Positions 26,629-34,206 of a stretch of 64,000 nt of DNA are shown in pieces. The notes beneath the pieces were generated by a model. It ran no database searches and was not told the DNA's origin. It saw only the letters and a list, made by a program, of their open reading frames with translations. Numbering within the stretch: position 1 is the stretch's first letter; each line of letters begins with the position of its first letter. Made by a program: the position numbers and the translations under genes. Origin of the DNA: Natronorubrum aibiense. GTDB lineage: Archaea; Halobacteriota; Halobacteria; Halobacteriales; Natrialbaceae. The stretch lies in NCBI RefSeq assembly GCF_009392895.1, contig NZ_CP045488.1:1860001-1924000 (forward strand). Reading direction: 5' to 3'.

Positions 26629-27039
26629 TCAGTACGTCCGATAACTCGTCGAGCCGACGTCGATCCGGACGAGCGTGTTCTCGGCGTAGGCCTCCGGCTC
26701 GGCGTCGTACTTCTCGTTGATTCGCCGGCGTGCCGTCTCCGTTTCGGCCTCGTCGTCGACGACCGTCGCCGTGCCCAGCAGCGTCACCATCCACTTCGTC
26801 GCCCCGCCCTCGTCGTCCTGTATCGAGAGGGCGACTCGAGGATTCTCGCGGATATTGGCCAGCTTTCGGCCCGTCGTCACGATCTCGACCGCGTCGTCTT
26901 CGTAGCGGTACCAGACGGGGGCGACGTGAGGTCGCCCCTCGGTGCAGGTCCCGAGATGGGCCATCAGCGGCTCGTCCTCGAGCAGTCGTTCGGCTTCCGG
27001 TGGAACCGTCACGGTGGGTGTCTCAACGGGAGCGATCAA
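26629..27039 (-). CDS. pyridoxamine 5'-phosphate oxidase-family flavin/F420-binding protein
   Basis: This 136-residue split-barrel protein contains MAHLGTCTEGRPHVAPVWYR and VEIVTTGRKLANIRENPRVALS, the typical cofactor-binding strand and helix of the PNPOx-like superfamily. It is too short and lacks the residues of true PdxH, so it is probably an F420- or FMN-dependent reductase or heme-related protein. F420 genes lie elsewhere in this window, which makes F420 possible. The cofactor is not decided by sequence. Confidence 0.85.
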   Translation of the reverse strand: MIAPVETPTVTVPPEAERLLEDEPLMAHLGTCTEGRPHVAPVWYRYEDDAVEIVTTGRKLANIRENPRVALSIQDDEGGATKWMVTLLGTATVVDDEAETETARRRINEKYDAEPEAYAENTLVRIDVGSTSYRTY

Positions 27040-27276
27040 AAGCGGTCGCCATGAGATTGCGATACCGATCGATCTCGCGAAATCGTGCGAAATGCTCCCT
27101 AGGAAGTTGTTTTCACATTTCTGTCGGCTCGAGAATTATCTATCATGAACTTTTATAACCGATGAGCCTGTAGGGGTGAGTACAGATGTCGGTCGTACAC
27201 GTAGCAGCCTGAATTCCCGTCTCTTGCCCCGACGCTGTCCAGTCCCGTTTCAGACGACACCCACTACCCGACCGAC

Positions 27277-27501
27277 ATGAGCACCCAACACCTGCAGACC
27301 CAGACCGAATCCGAATCGTACTCGACCCAAACGACAACCCCGACCCCAGCCGACACGACGGCCGTTACCGAGGACACGCGAACGGCGACTGATAAGGCTC
27401 CGCGAACGTTCTCCCATCGGAATACGGCTCGCCTCGAGAACCTGATCGACGAGTGGAACACTGCCTTCGCCAACGCAACTGAGTCGGCACGCGGCGCGTA
27501 A
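27277..27501 (+). CDS. small Thr-rich hypothetical protein
   Basis: A 74-residue ORF begins with a low-complexity Thr/Gln/Ser stretch, then a more ordered C-terminal helix (FSHRNTARLENLIDEWNTAF). Its amphipathic end and acidic composition are plausible for a real protein. A TATA-like AACTTTTATAACC stands near 27150, about 120 nt upstream. Function unknown. Confidence 0.45.
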   Translation: MSTQHLQTQTESESYSTQTTTPTPADTTAVTEDTRTATDKAPRTFSHRNTARLENLIDEWNTAFANATESARGA

Positions 27502-27765
27502 GCGAGCGATTTTGCGCTATCGGATCCAAACCGTCTTTGGAGCGGCTGCCATAGCATCGGCCGGCCGATGACGATTCACTCGCTCCGAGCCGGACTCGGC
27601 ACCCGGCGGTGACGAGCCCTATGAGTGCCGAGGCCTTTGAATCACTCAGCAGTCATTTCGCTCGAGTCACACGCTCAGGTTTGCGGCTCGAGTCGACACA
27701 CTGACGGACAAGTATTTGCCCACGCCCTGCGACGCACGTCGGTAGGGCCGAATGGCTCACATATC

Positions 27766-28431
27766 ATGAATGTCGACGAATTCGTTACGACGAACGAACC
27801 GAAAGCAGGCGGCGAGACGTTTCAACTCGAGAATAGCAAGCTTCTCGACATCGATCTCGACGGCTCCGTGATCGCGAAGGCAGGCTCGATGATCGCCTAC
27901 AGCGGCGACATCTCGTTCGAGGGCAAGTCCTCCGCCGAGGGCGGGATTACGGGCTTTCTCAAGGAGAAAACGACGAGCGAGGGAACGCCGGTGATGGAGG
28001 CGACCGGCAGCGGTCACCTCTATCTCGCGGATCAGGAAAAGAAGATCCAGATCCTCGAACTCGATGCGGACGAGGAAATCTCGGTCAACGGAAACGACGT
28101 TCTCGCGTTCGAGTCGAGCGTGAGCTACGAGATCAGGACCATCAAGAGCATCGCCGGCTTTTCGGCGGGCGGGCTGACCAACGTCTCGCTCGTCGGTCCG
28201 GGCAGCGTCGCGATCACGACCCACGGGACGCCGCTGGTGTTGCAGCCGCCGGTTCGGACCGACCCGAACGCGACCGTCGCCTGGAGTGGAGTGACACCCG
28301 GTAGCCACGTCGATAGGGCGTTCTCGAACATGATCGGCCAGTCGTCCGAGGAGACGTATCAACTCGAGTTTAGCGGCACGGAGGGCTTCGTCGTCGTCCA
28401 GCCCTACGAGGAACGCGAACCGCAGCAGTAG
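27766..28431 (+). CDS. AIM24 family protein
   Basis: This 221-residue beta-rich protein has the AIM24/TerD-related double-psi-type repeats: AKAGSMIAYSGDISFEGK near residues 38-55, then GHLYLADQEKKIQILELDAD, and a C-terminal VSLVGPGSVAITTHGTPL. ATG 27766 is chosen because the family start is close to MNVDEF. Members may bind membranes or act in stress; the function in archaea is unknown. Confidence 0.85.
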   Translation: MNVDEFVTTNEPKAGGETFQLENSKLLDIDLDGSVIAKAGSMIAYSGDISFEGKSSAEGGITGFLKEKTTSEGTPVMEATGSGHLYLADQEKKIQILELDADEEISVNGNDVLAFESSVSYEIRTIKSIAGFSAGGLTNVSLVGPGSVAITTHGTPLVLQPPVRTDPNATVAWSGVTPGSHVDRAFSNMIGQSSEETYQLEFSGTEGFVVVQPYEEREPQQ

Positions 28432-28689
28432 CCGGAACCTGTTCGGTTCGCCATCGATTCACACCCGTCCAATCCGTTCCTCAGACGTCGGCGTCGATCG
28501 AGAGCAACGGTGAGCGGGAGCGACGATCCGGTATCGATGCGCTGCCCGTGTTTTCGTGCGCGATCAGGGGAAACACCGTCGGGGGAAATCGTGCCATTTC
28601 ATGTCACAGACTAATCGACGAACCAGTCGGATTGAAGACATTGGTCTGTTCTGTTTTCAAAAAACCCACGGCGTTGGTCACGGGCGACG

Positions 28690-29232
28690 TCACGAAACGT
28701 CGTGTTGTTCGTCGGTGGCTGTTGTCCGAGAGTCGCCTCGAGATCCCGGATAGGCGAGTGCCGCTCCGACCACGAACACGATCGCCGCGAGGTAGATCGG
28801 ACCGAGATGTGTCACCCAGTCGTGGGTAAAGAGGCCGGCGTAGTGCATCGGCAGTGCGATGGCCAGGCCGACCACCGCTGCGATGATCGCCGTCGCCCAC
28901 GCCCACAGTTGTCCGCCGCGGACGCCGTACCACGAAAGCGCCGTGATGGCAATCCCGGTGGTGATAATAAACGCCGCCGTCGCGACGTGGAGATGGTTGA
29001 TATAGTGCATGATAGCGGGATCGATCGCATTGAGCTCCGCTGGCGTAACGCCGTTCAGGGTCGCGACGCCGAGCTCGAAGCCGGTGCCAAAGAACGTTCT
29101 AGCGAGGAAGACGATCCCGTAGCCGACGAACGCGACGCCGGCGAGCGCCATCAGAACCGATCCGACCTGTTCTCTCCGTCCGAGTTCGTGCTCGGTTCCG
29201 TATCGGTCGGCCGCCGTTCGAGTTTCGTTCAT
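28690..29232 (-). CDS. four-helix membrane protein, unknown function
   Basis: This 180-residue protein starts MNETRTAADRYG and has four predicted hydrophobic segments: VLMALAGVAFVGYGIVFLA, the region of IMHYINHLHVATAAFIITTG, WAWATAIIAAVVGLAIALPM and LGPIYLAAIVFVVGAALAYP. Several His residues near the membrane (HYINHLH, HYAGLFTHDW) could bind metal or heme, but this is only suggestive. It follows a DUF1059 gene on the same strand with a 19-nt gap, probably one operon. Confidence 0.7.
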   Translation of the reverse strand: MNETRTAADRYGTEHELGRREQVGSVLMALAGVAFVGYGIVFLARTFFGTGFELGVATLNGVTPAELNAIDPAIMHYINHLHVATAAFIITTGIAITALSWYGVRGGQLWAWATAIIAAVVGLAIALPMHYAGLFTHDWVTHLGPIYLAAIVFVVGAALAYPGSRGDSRTTATDEQHDVS

Positions 29233-29251
29233 ATTGATCACCCGTCGCGAG

Positions 29252-29464
29252 TCAGACCTCGACCGTTTCGACGTGTTGCTCGTCGATCTCCTCGAGCGTG
29301 ACTTCCTTGCCGTGCTGTTCGTTGACGTGATCGCGCGCAATCTCGAGCAGCCGATCCTTGTCGTCTTCTTCGGTGCGCATACGGAAGACGCATCCCGAAA
29401 CCGCCGTATCACATGCTACTTGTAGCGCTGTCGTACTCGTTTCCGATTGTTGGTCGGTTGTCAT
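29252..29464 (-). CDS. DUF1059 family small protein
   Basis: This 70-residue protein matches the DUF1059 pattern VACDTAVSGCVFRMRTEEDD, followed by LLEIARDHVNEQHGK, with the two conserved Cys near residues 18 and 25. It is upstream of the four-helix membrane gene in a likely two-gene operon. A second DUF1059 protein is encoded at 31292-31462. Function of the family is unknown. Confidence 0.8.
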   Translation of the reverse strand: MTTDQQSETSTTALQVACDTAVSGCVFRMRTEEDDKDRLLEIARDHVNEQHGKEVTLEEIDEQHVETVEV

Positions 29465-29609
29465 CGTGATTCCCTCCGGCGGGAGATCGTACGAGGCGGA
29501 CGATGGTGTAGGCATCCCGTGCTGTTCGACCACCCGATGACGATCGTGCAATTGTTGCACGCTGGTCACTGGTTGCAAGCGAGCGGGCCGGCCGTTCTCG
29601 GGCCGCCGA

Positions 29610-30365
29610 TCACTCGGGGAACAGCTCGCGCTCCCGCTCGAGGCCGTCGATCGCCTCGAGGTCGGCGGCCTCGAGTGTCACGTCGAGCGCCGCGAGGTTC
29701 GACTCGAGGTGGTTGCGACCGGAGGCTTTCGGAATGGGGCGGATGCCCTTCGCGGCGAGCCATGCCAGACTGGCCTGTTCGGGCGTGATGCCGTGACGAT
29801 CGGCGACGTCGACGACCGGCTCGATCGTTCCGACGCGACCGCCTGACAGCGGTGAGTACGCGACGAGGGGGTAGTCGTGCTCGCGGGCGTGTGCGAGCCG
29901 GTCCGTGGGCTGGAACAGCGGGTGATACTCGACCTGATTGGCCGCGGGTGGTTCGCCGAGGACGTCGATAAATCGCTCGAGGTCGGCCAGTTCGAAGTTG
30001 CTCACCGCGATGGCGTCGACCACGCCGGCGTCTCGAAGTTCGGCGAGCGCCGGCAGGGTTCGATCCGGATCGTACGCGTCCTTCGGCCGGTGGACGTACA
30101 GCAGGTCCACGTACTCGAGGCCGAGTCGCTCGAGGCTTTCGGCAGTGCTCTCAGCCACTCGATCGAGTTGGTCGATCCAGAGTTTCGTCGCCACAACGAG
30201 GTCATCCCGGTCGACGGACGCGCGATCGATCGCCTCGCCGACGACGGCCTCGTTGTCGTAGATCTGTGCGGTGTCGAGGTGGCGATACCCCAGTTCGATC
30301 GCCGTCTCGATCGGGTCGGGAGCGTCGATACCCATCGTCCCCAATCCTCGCTCCGGGAGTTTCAT
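29610..30365 (-). CDS. aldo/keto reductase
   Basis: This 251-residue NADPH-dependent TIM-barrel oxidoreductase has the AKR tetrad: Asp and Tyr in HLDTAQIYDNE (about residues 29-39), Lys in VVATKLW, and His in LLYVHRPKD. The C-terminal IPKASGRNHLESN segment binds the 2'-phosphate. ATG 30365 (MKLPERGLGTMG) is the family start; the 22 residues upstream are Arg-rich and unlike coding. The substrate is unknown; these usually reduce aldehydes or ketoacids. Confidence 0.92.
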   Translation of the reverse strand: MKLPERGLGTMGIDAPDPIETAIELGYRHLDTAQIYDNEAVVGEAIDRASVDRDDLVVATKLWIDQLDRVAESTAESLERLGLEYVDLLYVHRPKDAYDPDRTLPALAELRDAGVVDAIAVSNFELADLERFIDVLGEPPAANQVEYHPLFQPTDRLAHAREHDYPLVAYSPLSGGRVGTIEPVVDVADRHGITPEQASLAWLAAKGIRPIPKASGRNHLESNLAALDVTLEAADLEAIDGLERERELFPE

Positions 30366-30412
30366 ACCCGATCCTCGCGGTCGGCGACCCTGTATCTGTT
30401 GCAGTCGGCGAG

Positions 30413-31183
30413 TCACATAAATCTGGACCACGGCGACGCCCGTTCGACGTCGCGCAAAACCGCGTGCGTTTCCTCGAGATCCGGGCCCTCAGATCGCCGC
30501 GTGCCGGACCGAACCTGTTGCGGCTCGAGTCCGTGATCGACGTCGACGAACGACTCGAGCTCGAGGTCGTCGATCATCGCCGTGGAACTGATCGACGCGA
30601 TAAGCCGCAGGATCGACGTGTTCACGCCTTTCATCGCCCGTCGCATCCGCCGAAGATCGGCGAGTCGCTGTCTGGTCTCCGCCGGCAGATCCGCCTCGGT
30701 GACGGTCGTTTCCGGGTCGACGTCGAGGTCGGACGGATCGATGACGATGTGGACGTTTCCGATGTCGTTGAAATGAATCCGCTCTCTGTGCTGGCGCAAT
30801 CGGTTGATCCGATCGATCGTATCGTACAGTTCGAACAGCGAGCGCCGGACCTCGGGCGAGAGTCGCAGGAACATCCCAGAGTGTTTCAACTGGTCGAACG
30901 CGGTCGTCGAGAGAGACCCGGGAAACGAGACGACGTATCGGATCTCGATCTTGGTTCCCGGCGGCACCTCGATCGGGAGATCGACCTGCTGGCGCTGCAA
31001 GTCGCCCGTGAGCAGTTCGGCGAGTTCCCGCGTCCGTTCGGTGTTCTGCTCGAGTTCCGCCTGTATCGCCCGGAGCGACTGGATCTCCTGCCACTGATTG
31101 CGAAGATAAAACGTAAGAAAAACGGCAAACAGCGCGGTGACGCCGCCGGCAAGCATCGAAATCACCGCCCCCGTCTCCACCAT
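30413..31183 (-). CDS. membrane-anchored coiled-coil protein, unknown function
   Basis: This 256-residue protein has one N-terminal membrane helix (AVISMLAGGVTALFAVFLTF, about residues 5-24) and then a helical, Gln/Glu/Arg-rich cytoplasmic part (IQSLRAIQAELEQNTERTRE) likely to form a coiled coil. ATG 31183 is preferred over the upstream TTG at 31234 because a TATTTG box lies about 30 nt before the ATG. It overlaps no gene, and the convergent aldo/keto reductase lies behind it. I do not recognise the family. Confidence 0.65.
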   Translation of the reverse strand: MVETGAVISMLAGGVTALFAVFLTFYLRNQWQEIQSLRAIQAELEQNTERTRELAELLTGDLQRQQVDLPIEVPPGTKIEIRYVVSFPGSLSTTAFDQLKHSGMFLRLSPEVRRSLFELYDTIDRINRLRQHRERIHFNDIGNVHIVIDPSDLDVDPETTVTEADLPAETRQRLADLRRMRRAMKGVNTSILRLIASISSTAMIDDLELESFVDVDHGLEPQQVRSGTRRSEGPDLEETHAVLRDVERASPWSRFM

Positions 31184-31291
31184 ACGGTACTGATCGAGAC
31201 CGACGGACAAATACTTCGAGTTGCGCTCGGCCAATCGGCGACTGCGGTATGCGAGCAGCAGCTACATGTCGCTCGCGCGACTCCCCTAGAT

Positions 31292-31462
31292 ATGGTCACG
31301 GAACGGTATCGATTCGAGTGTCGCGACGTCGCCGATTGTGACGTGGTCGTCTACAGCGAGTTCGAGGGGTCGATATACGAGGCTGCCCGATCGCACCTGA
31401 AAGACGTTCACGGCCGCGACGTCACGGACGACGACGTCGCGCCGTACATCGAAGAGCTGTGA
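31292..31462 (+). CDS. DUF1059-like small protein
   Basis: This 56-residue ORF resembles DUF1059: FECRDVADCDVVVYSEFEGS, followed by a helix with LKDVHGRDVTDDDV. The two Cys (about residues 9 and 15) are kept. It is transcribed divergently from the coiled-coil membrane gene. It is a paralogue of the protein encoded at 29252-29464. Confidence 0.75.
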   Translation: MVTERYRFECRDVADCDVVVYSEFEGSIYEAARSHLKDVHGRDVTDDDVAPYIEEL

Positions 31463-31507
31463 ACGCGACTCGGTCCAGCCGCCGACTGGACCGAGCACGG
31501 GGCGCTG

Positions 31508-32290
31508 TCAGCGGTCGGGGTCACGTTTGCGGGCACCGAGTGAAATGCTCCGGACGCCGTACGTCTGGCACGCCCCCTGTGCTCGCTCCGAGATGAACTC
31601 GTAGTCGTCGTTTTCGCGAACCGTCGTGAGCTCGAACCCGGCCGTTTCGAGCAGCGCCGTGTAATCGTCGACCTGTTCGGCGCCGCCGATACAGGCCGCC
31701 CAGAGGTCTGCGTCACGCTTGATGCGCTCGGCCAGTCGAGTCTGACTGGTGATATCCGAGAGCGCCACTCGCCCCTCCGGTTTGAGCACGCGATTGATCT
31801 CCTCGAAGACGCGGTCTTTCGCCGCCGAGAGGTTGATGACGCCGTTCGAGACCACGACGTCGAGCGTCTCGTCTTCGAACGGGAGGTCTTCGATGTATCC
31901 TCGCTCGAAGGCGACGGTCTCCATCCCGTTCTCGTCGCGGAGCTGTCTGGCGTTTGCGAGTTGTTCGTCGGTCATATCGAGGCCGGTCACGCTGCCGTCG
32001 TCGCCGACGTGAAGCGCCGCGACGAACGCGTCCATTCCCGACCCGCTTCCGAGGTCGAGCACGTCGTCACCCGCCTCGAGACCAGCGAGGTCGAAGTGGT
32101 AGCCTACGCCCGCGAAGGAGTCGATCGCTTCGTCGGGAATTCGATCGAGGTCCGCCGGCGAGTAGCCGAGTCGCTCGGCCAGCGCTCGCCCCATCTCGAA
32201 GTGAAACTCCTCGTCGGGAGCGTCGGCGACGTCCCGGTAGACCGATTTGACCTCGCGCTCGAGTCGGTCGACGTCGAGTGATTCAGCCAT
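31508..32290 (-). CDS. class I SAM-dependent methyltransferase (ArsM/UbiE-like)
   Basis: This 260-residue protein has motif I VLDLGSGSGMDAF (about residues 77-89), then DMTDEQLANARQ and VVSNGVINLSAAKDRVFEEI. This resembles arsenite methyltransferases, but the Cys of the GCGNP-type motif is missing (the segment reads FAGVGYH). Only two candidate Cys remain (AACIGGAE; GACQTYG), so arsenic methylation is doubtful. It is the second gene of a minus-strand pair, starting 2 nt after the AhpD-like gene stop. Confidence 0.85.
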   Translation of the reverse strand: MAESLDVDRLEREVKSVYRDVADAPDEEFHFEMGRALAERLGYSPADLDRIPDEAIDSFAGVGYHFDLAGLEAGDDVLDLGSGSGMDAFVAALHVGDDGSVTGLDMTDEQLANARQLRDENGMETVAFERGYIEDLPFEDETLDVVVSNGVINLSAAKDRVFEEINRVLKPEGRVALSDITSQTRLAERIKRDADLWAACIGGAEQVDDYTALLETAGFELTTVRENDDYEFISERAQGACQTYGVRSISLGARKRDPDR

Positions 32291-32292
32291 GG

Positions 32293-32694
32293 TCAGTCAT
32301 CGCTCGCGAGTTGGCCCTGGAAGTGCTCGGCGATCTGTTCGGCTTCGGTCTTGAACGTCTCGAGGTCGTACTCTTGAGCGTGCAACATGGCGCTGTAGCG
32401 GGCGGTGTAACTCGCCAGGAAGGAGAGTTCGGCGAGTTCGTCCTCGGTTGCACCCTGTAGCTGTGCGGCCCCGCGGTGGAAGTGCTGGCAGTACGGACAC
32501 CTGATGTTGGCTGCGACGGCGAGACCGATGAGCTCGCGGTACTTCGCCGGAATCTCGGTCTCGGCGACCAGATACTTCTTGAACGTTGGCCACTCGGCGA
32601 CGAGATCGTCGTCTGGCAACGCCTCGAGAAAGCCCGGGACGATGCCGAGTGTGGATTCGATGTCGGTGATCGTGGTTTCGTACGTGTCTGTCAT
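32293..32694 (-). CDS. carboxymuconolactone decarboxylase / AhpD-like protein
   Basis: This 133-residue all-alpha protein has the AhpD-like redox motif IRCPYCQHFHRG (CxxC plus His, about residues 67-78). Such proteins act as alkylhydroperoxidase components or in detoxification. ATG 32694 is used; it ends 2 nt before the methyltransferase start, a tight operon. A HTH regulator gene (32830-33639) lies upstream on the same strand and may control the pair. Confidence 0.9.
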   Translation of the reverse strand: MTDTYETTITDIESTLGIVPGFLEALPDDDLVAEWPTFKKYLVAETEIPAKYRELIGLAVAANIRCPYCQHFHRGAAQLQGATEDELAELSFLASYTARYSAMLHAQEYDLETFKTEAEQIAEHFQGQLASDD

Positions 32695-32829
32695 GGTTCG
32701 GGTCGCCTCCGTGGCATCCCGATGATACGAGCCCGTGACACCTGTAGGCACCTCGTGCCGGGTGTGCAGCCACTGCCTCTCATGCAGTGGCCGCCCAGCG
32801 TGCAGGCAGTGCCGTGTCGAGACCACTAG

Positions 32830-33639
32830 CTACTGCTCGAGCGCGTCGGCCTCGAGCGGCCGTGCGTCACGCCGGCGGGCCTCGTACGTCGATTCCGCCC
32901 ACTCGCGGGCTGTCGGCGCGTCGGTATCGATAAACACCTGCACCGTCCCGTTGTCGGCGTTGTAGCCACACAGTCCGATCCGCTCGTCGAACAGACAGAG
33001 CCCGTAGGCCGGGAGGTCGTCGTGCAACAGCACGGCCAGATACTCGCTCTCGAGGGGCCCAGCACAGTGGTCCGGGTACGTCGAGAGGATGTGTCGGGCG
33101 ACGGCTGGCGGATCGATGATCTCCGTCGTCATCCCGTCGACGATCCGTCGGCGAAGCTCGTCTTTGCACGGCTCGAGCAAGGCCTGATCGGCGCCGACGA
33201 ACCGAAACCGCTCGGTCTCGCTGAGCAGTGAGACGAAGCGGTTCACCGGACGATATGGATCGTCGGCTCGGGCGACGGTGACGACCGCGTCGGCACCCAT
33301 CTCGACGATGACGTCGCTGACCTCGGCCGGGAGCCACTGCCAGCCCTCCCGAAGCGTTCGTTCGGTTTCGATTCGCTCGAGGAGATCTTGGAGGCCCGAC
33401 ACGACGAACGCGCCGAGCGGTGTCGCCTCGTATCGCGACCTGTCCCGTCGGACCCAGTATCGCGCTTCGAACTCGCGCAGTGTGCGTCCGATCGTGGACC
33501 GCGACGCGCCGGTCAACTCCTGTAACGCGGCTCGACTCTGGGGCGCCGCTGCCACCGCCTCGAGCGTGGTAACGCGATGCTCGGATCGGGCGAGGTACTC
33601 GATGTCGTCGAGCGGCGTCTCACTGTCACTCAAGAGCAT
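32830..33639 (-). CDS. winged-helix transcriptional regulator (FilR1-middle-domain type)
   Basis: This 269-residue protein has an N-terminal winged HTH (LQELTGASRSTIGRTLREFE, about residues 40-60) and a larger C-terminal sensor region of the kind found in haloarchaeal regulators related to the methanogenesis regulator FilR1. It lies 135 nt upstream of, and on the same strand as, the AhpD-like and methyltransferase genes, so it may regulate them or itself. The ligand is unknown. Confidence 0.85.
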   Translation of the reverse strand: MLLSDSETPLDDIEYLARSEHRVTTLEAVAAAPQSRAALQELTGASRSTIGRTLREFEARYWVRRDRSRYEATPLGAFVVSGLQDLLERIETERTLREGWQWLPAEVSDVIVEMGADAVVTVARADDPYRPVNRFVSLLSETERFRFVGADQALLEPCKDELRRRIVDGMTTEIIDPPAVARHILSTYPDHCAGPLESEYLAVLLHDDLPAYGLCLFDERIGLCGYNADNGTVQVFIDTDAPTAREWAESTYEARRRDARPLEADALEQ

Positions 33640-33969
33640 GGGTAACGTACGCGTGCCAGTAGCATAGCTCTGAGCCCTCGTCGTTACGGTCCGACGACCT
33701 CACGGCGATGGTCGAACGCCGGCGTGGGCGCGACACGCTGCGCGGGCCGGGTCGGTGCAGACGGAAGAACCGTCGATCGAACACGAACACCGGTGACGTC
33801 AAACGCAAAATGAGGTTCCGACTCCCAGCGATGCCATCTCCTCTGGCCGAAATACCTGAATTAAAATACATTCATACGGAAAGTACTTATCGCCTTCTTG
33901 CCCAGTAGCACCACGGTATCACCTCTCAAGAGCGGTAACTGCGCTTGGAGTGGGTTGCCTTCATCGACC
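33640..33969. other. AT-richer intergenic region
   Basis: No gene is supported here. The stretch 33840-33900 is markedly AT-rich compared with its surroundings. It contains a TATA-like GTACTTATCGCC near 33882-33893, facing the possible small ORF and the DUF11 lipoprotein gene downstream. Confidence 0.45.
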
Positions 33970-34206
33970 ATGACAATTCGAGACATCGATCAGCGACGGG
34001 ACCGTGACGATCACCTGCGACGGCTGCAGTGGATTGGCGGCGCTCGGCTCCGACTCGGCGACCGACAGCCCGAGTTCGGCCACGAGGAGCGTCGGGCCGA
34101 GGGCCGGACCCACCACCGGTACGAGAGCGGCTGTTGGGATCGACCGCAGCCGCCAGTGACAGGGTCACCCCGCGAAACCGCACGGATCGACTCGAGGGGT
34201 CTATGA
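33970..34206 (+). CDS. possible 78-residue Arg-rich ORF overlapping the lipoprotein start
   Basis: ATG 33970 opens a 78-codon ORF whose TGA overlaps the ATG of the DUF11 lipoprotein (ATGA at 34203-34206), a typical coupled arrangement. A TATA-like box lies 80-90 nt upstream. Against it, the protein is basic and Arg-rich (DIDQRRDRDDHLRRLQW), unusual for haloarchaea, and I recognise no family. It could be a small DNA-binding protein or chance. Confidence 0.3.
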   Translation: MTIRDIDQRRDRDDHLRRLQWIGGARLRLGDRQPEFGHEERRAEGRTHHRYESGCWDRPQPPVTGSPRETARIDSRGL

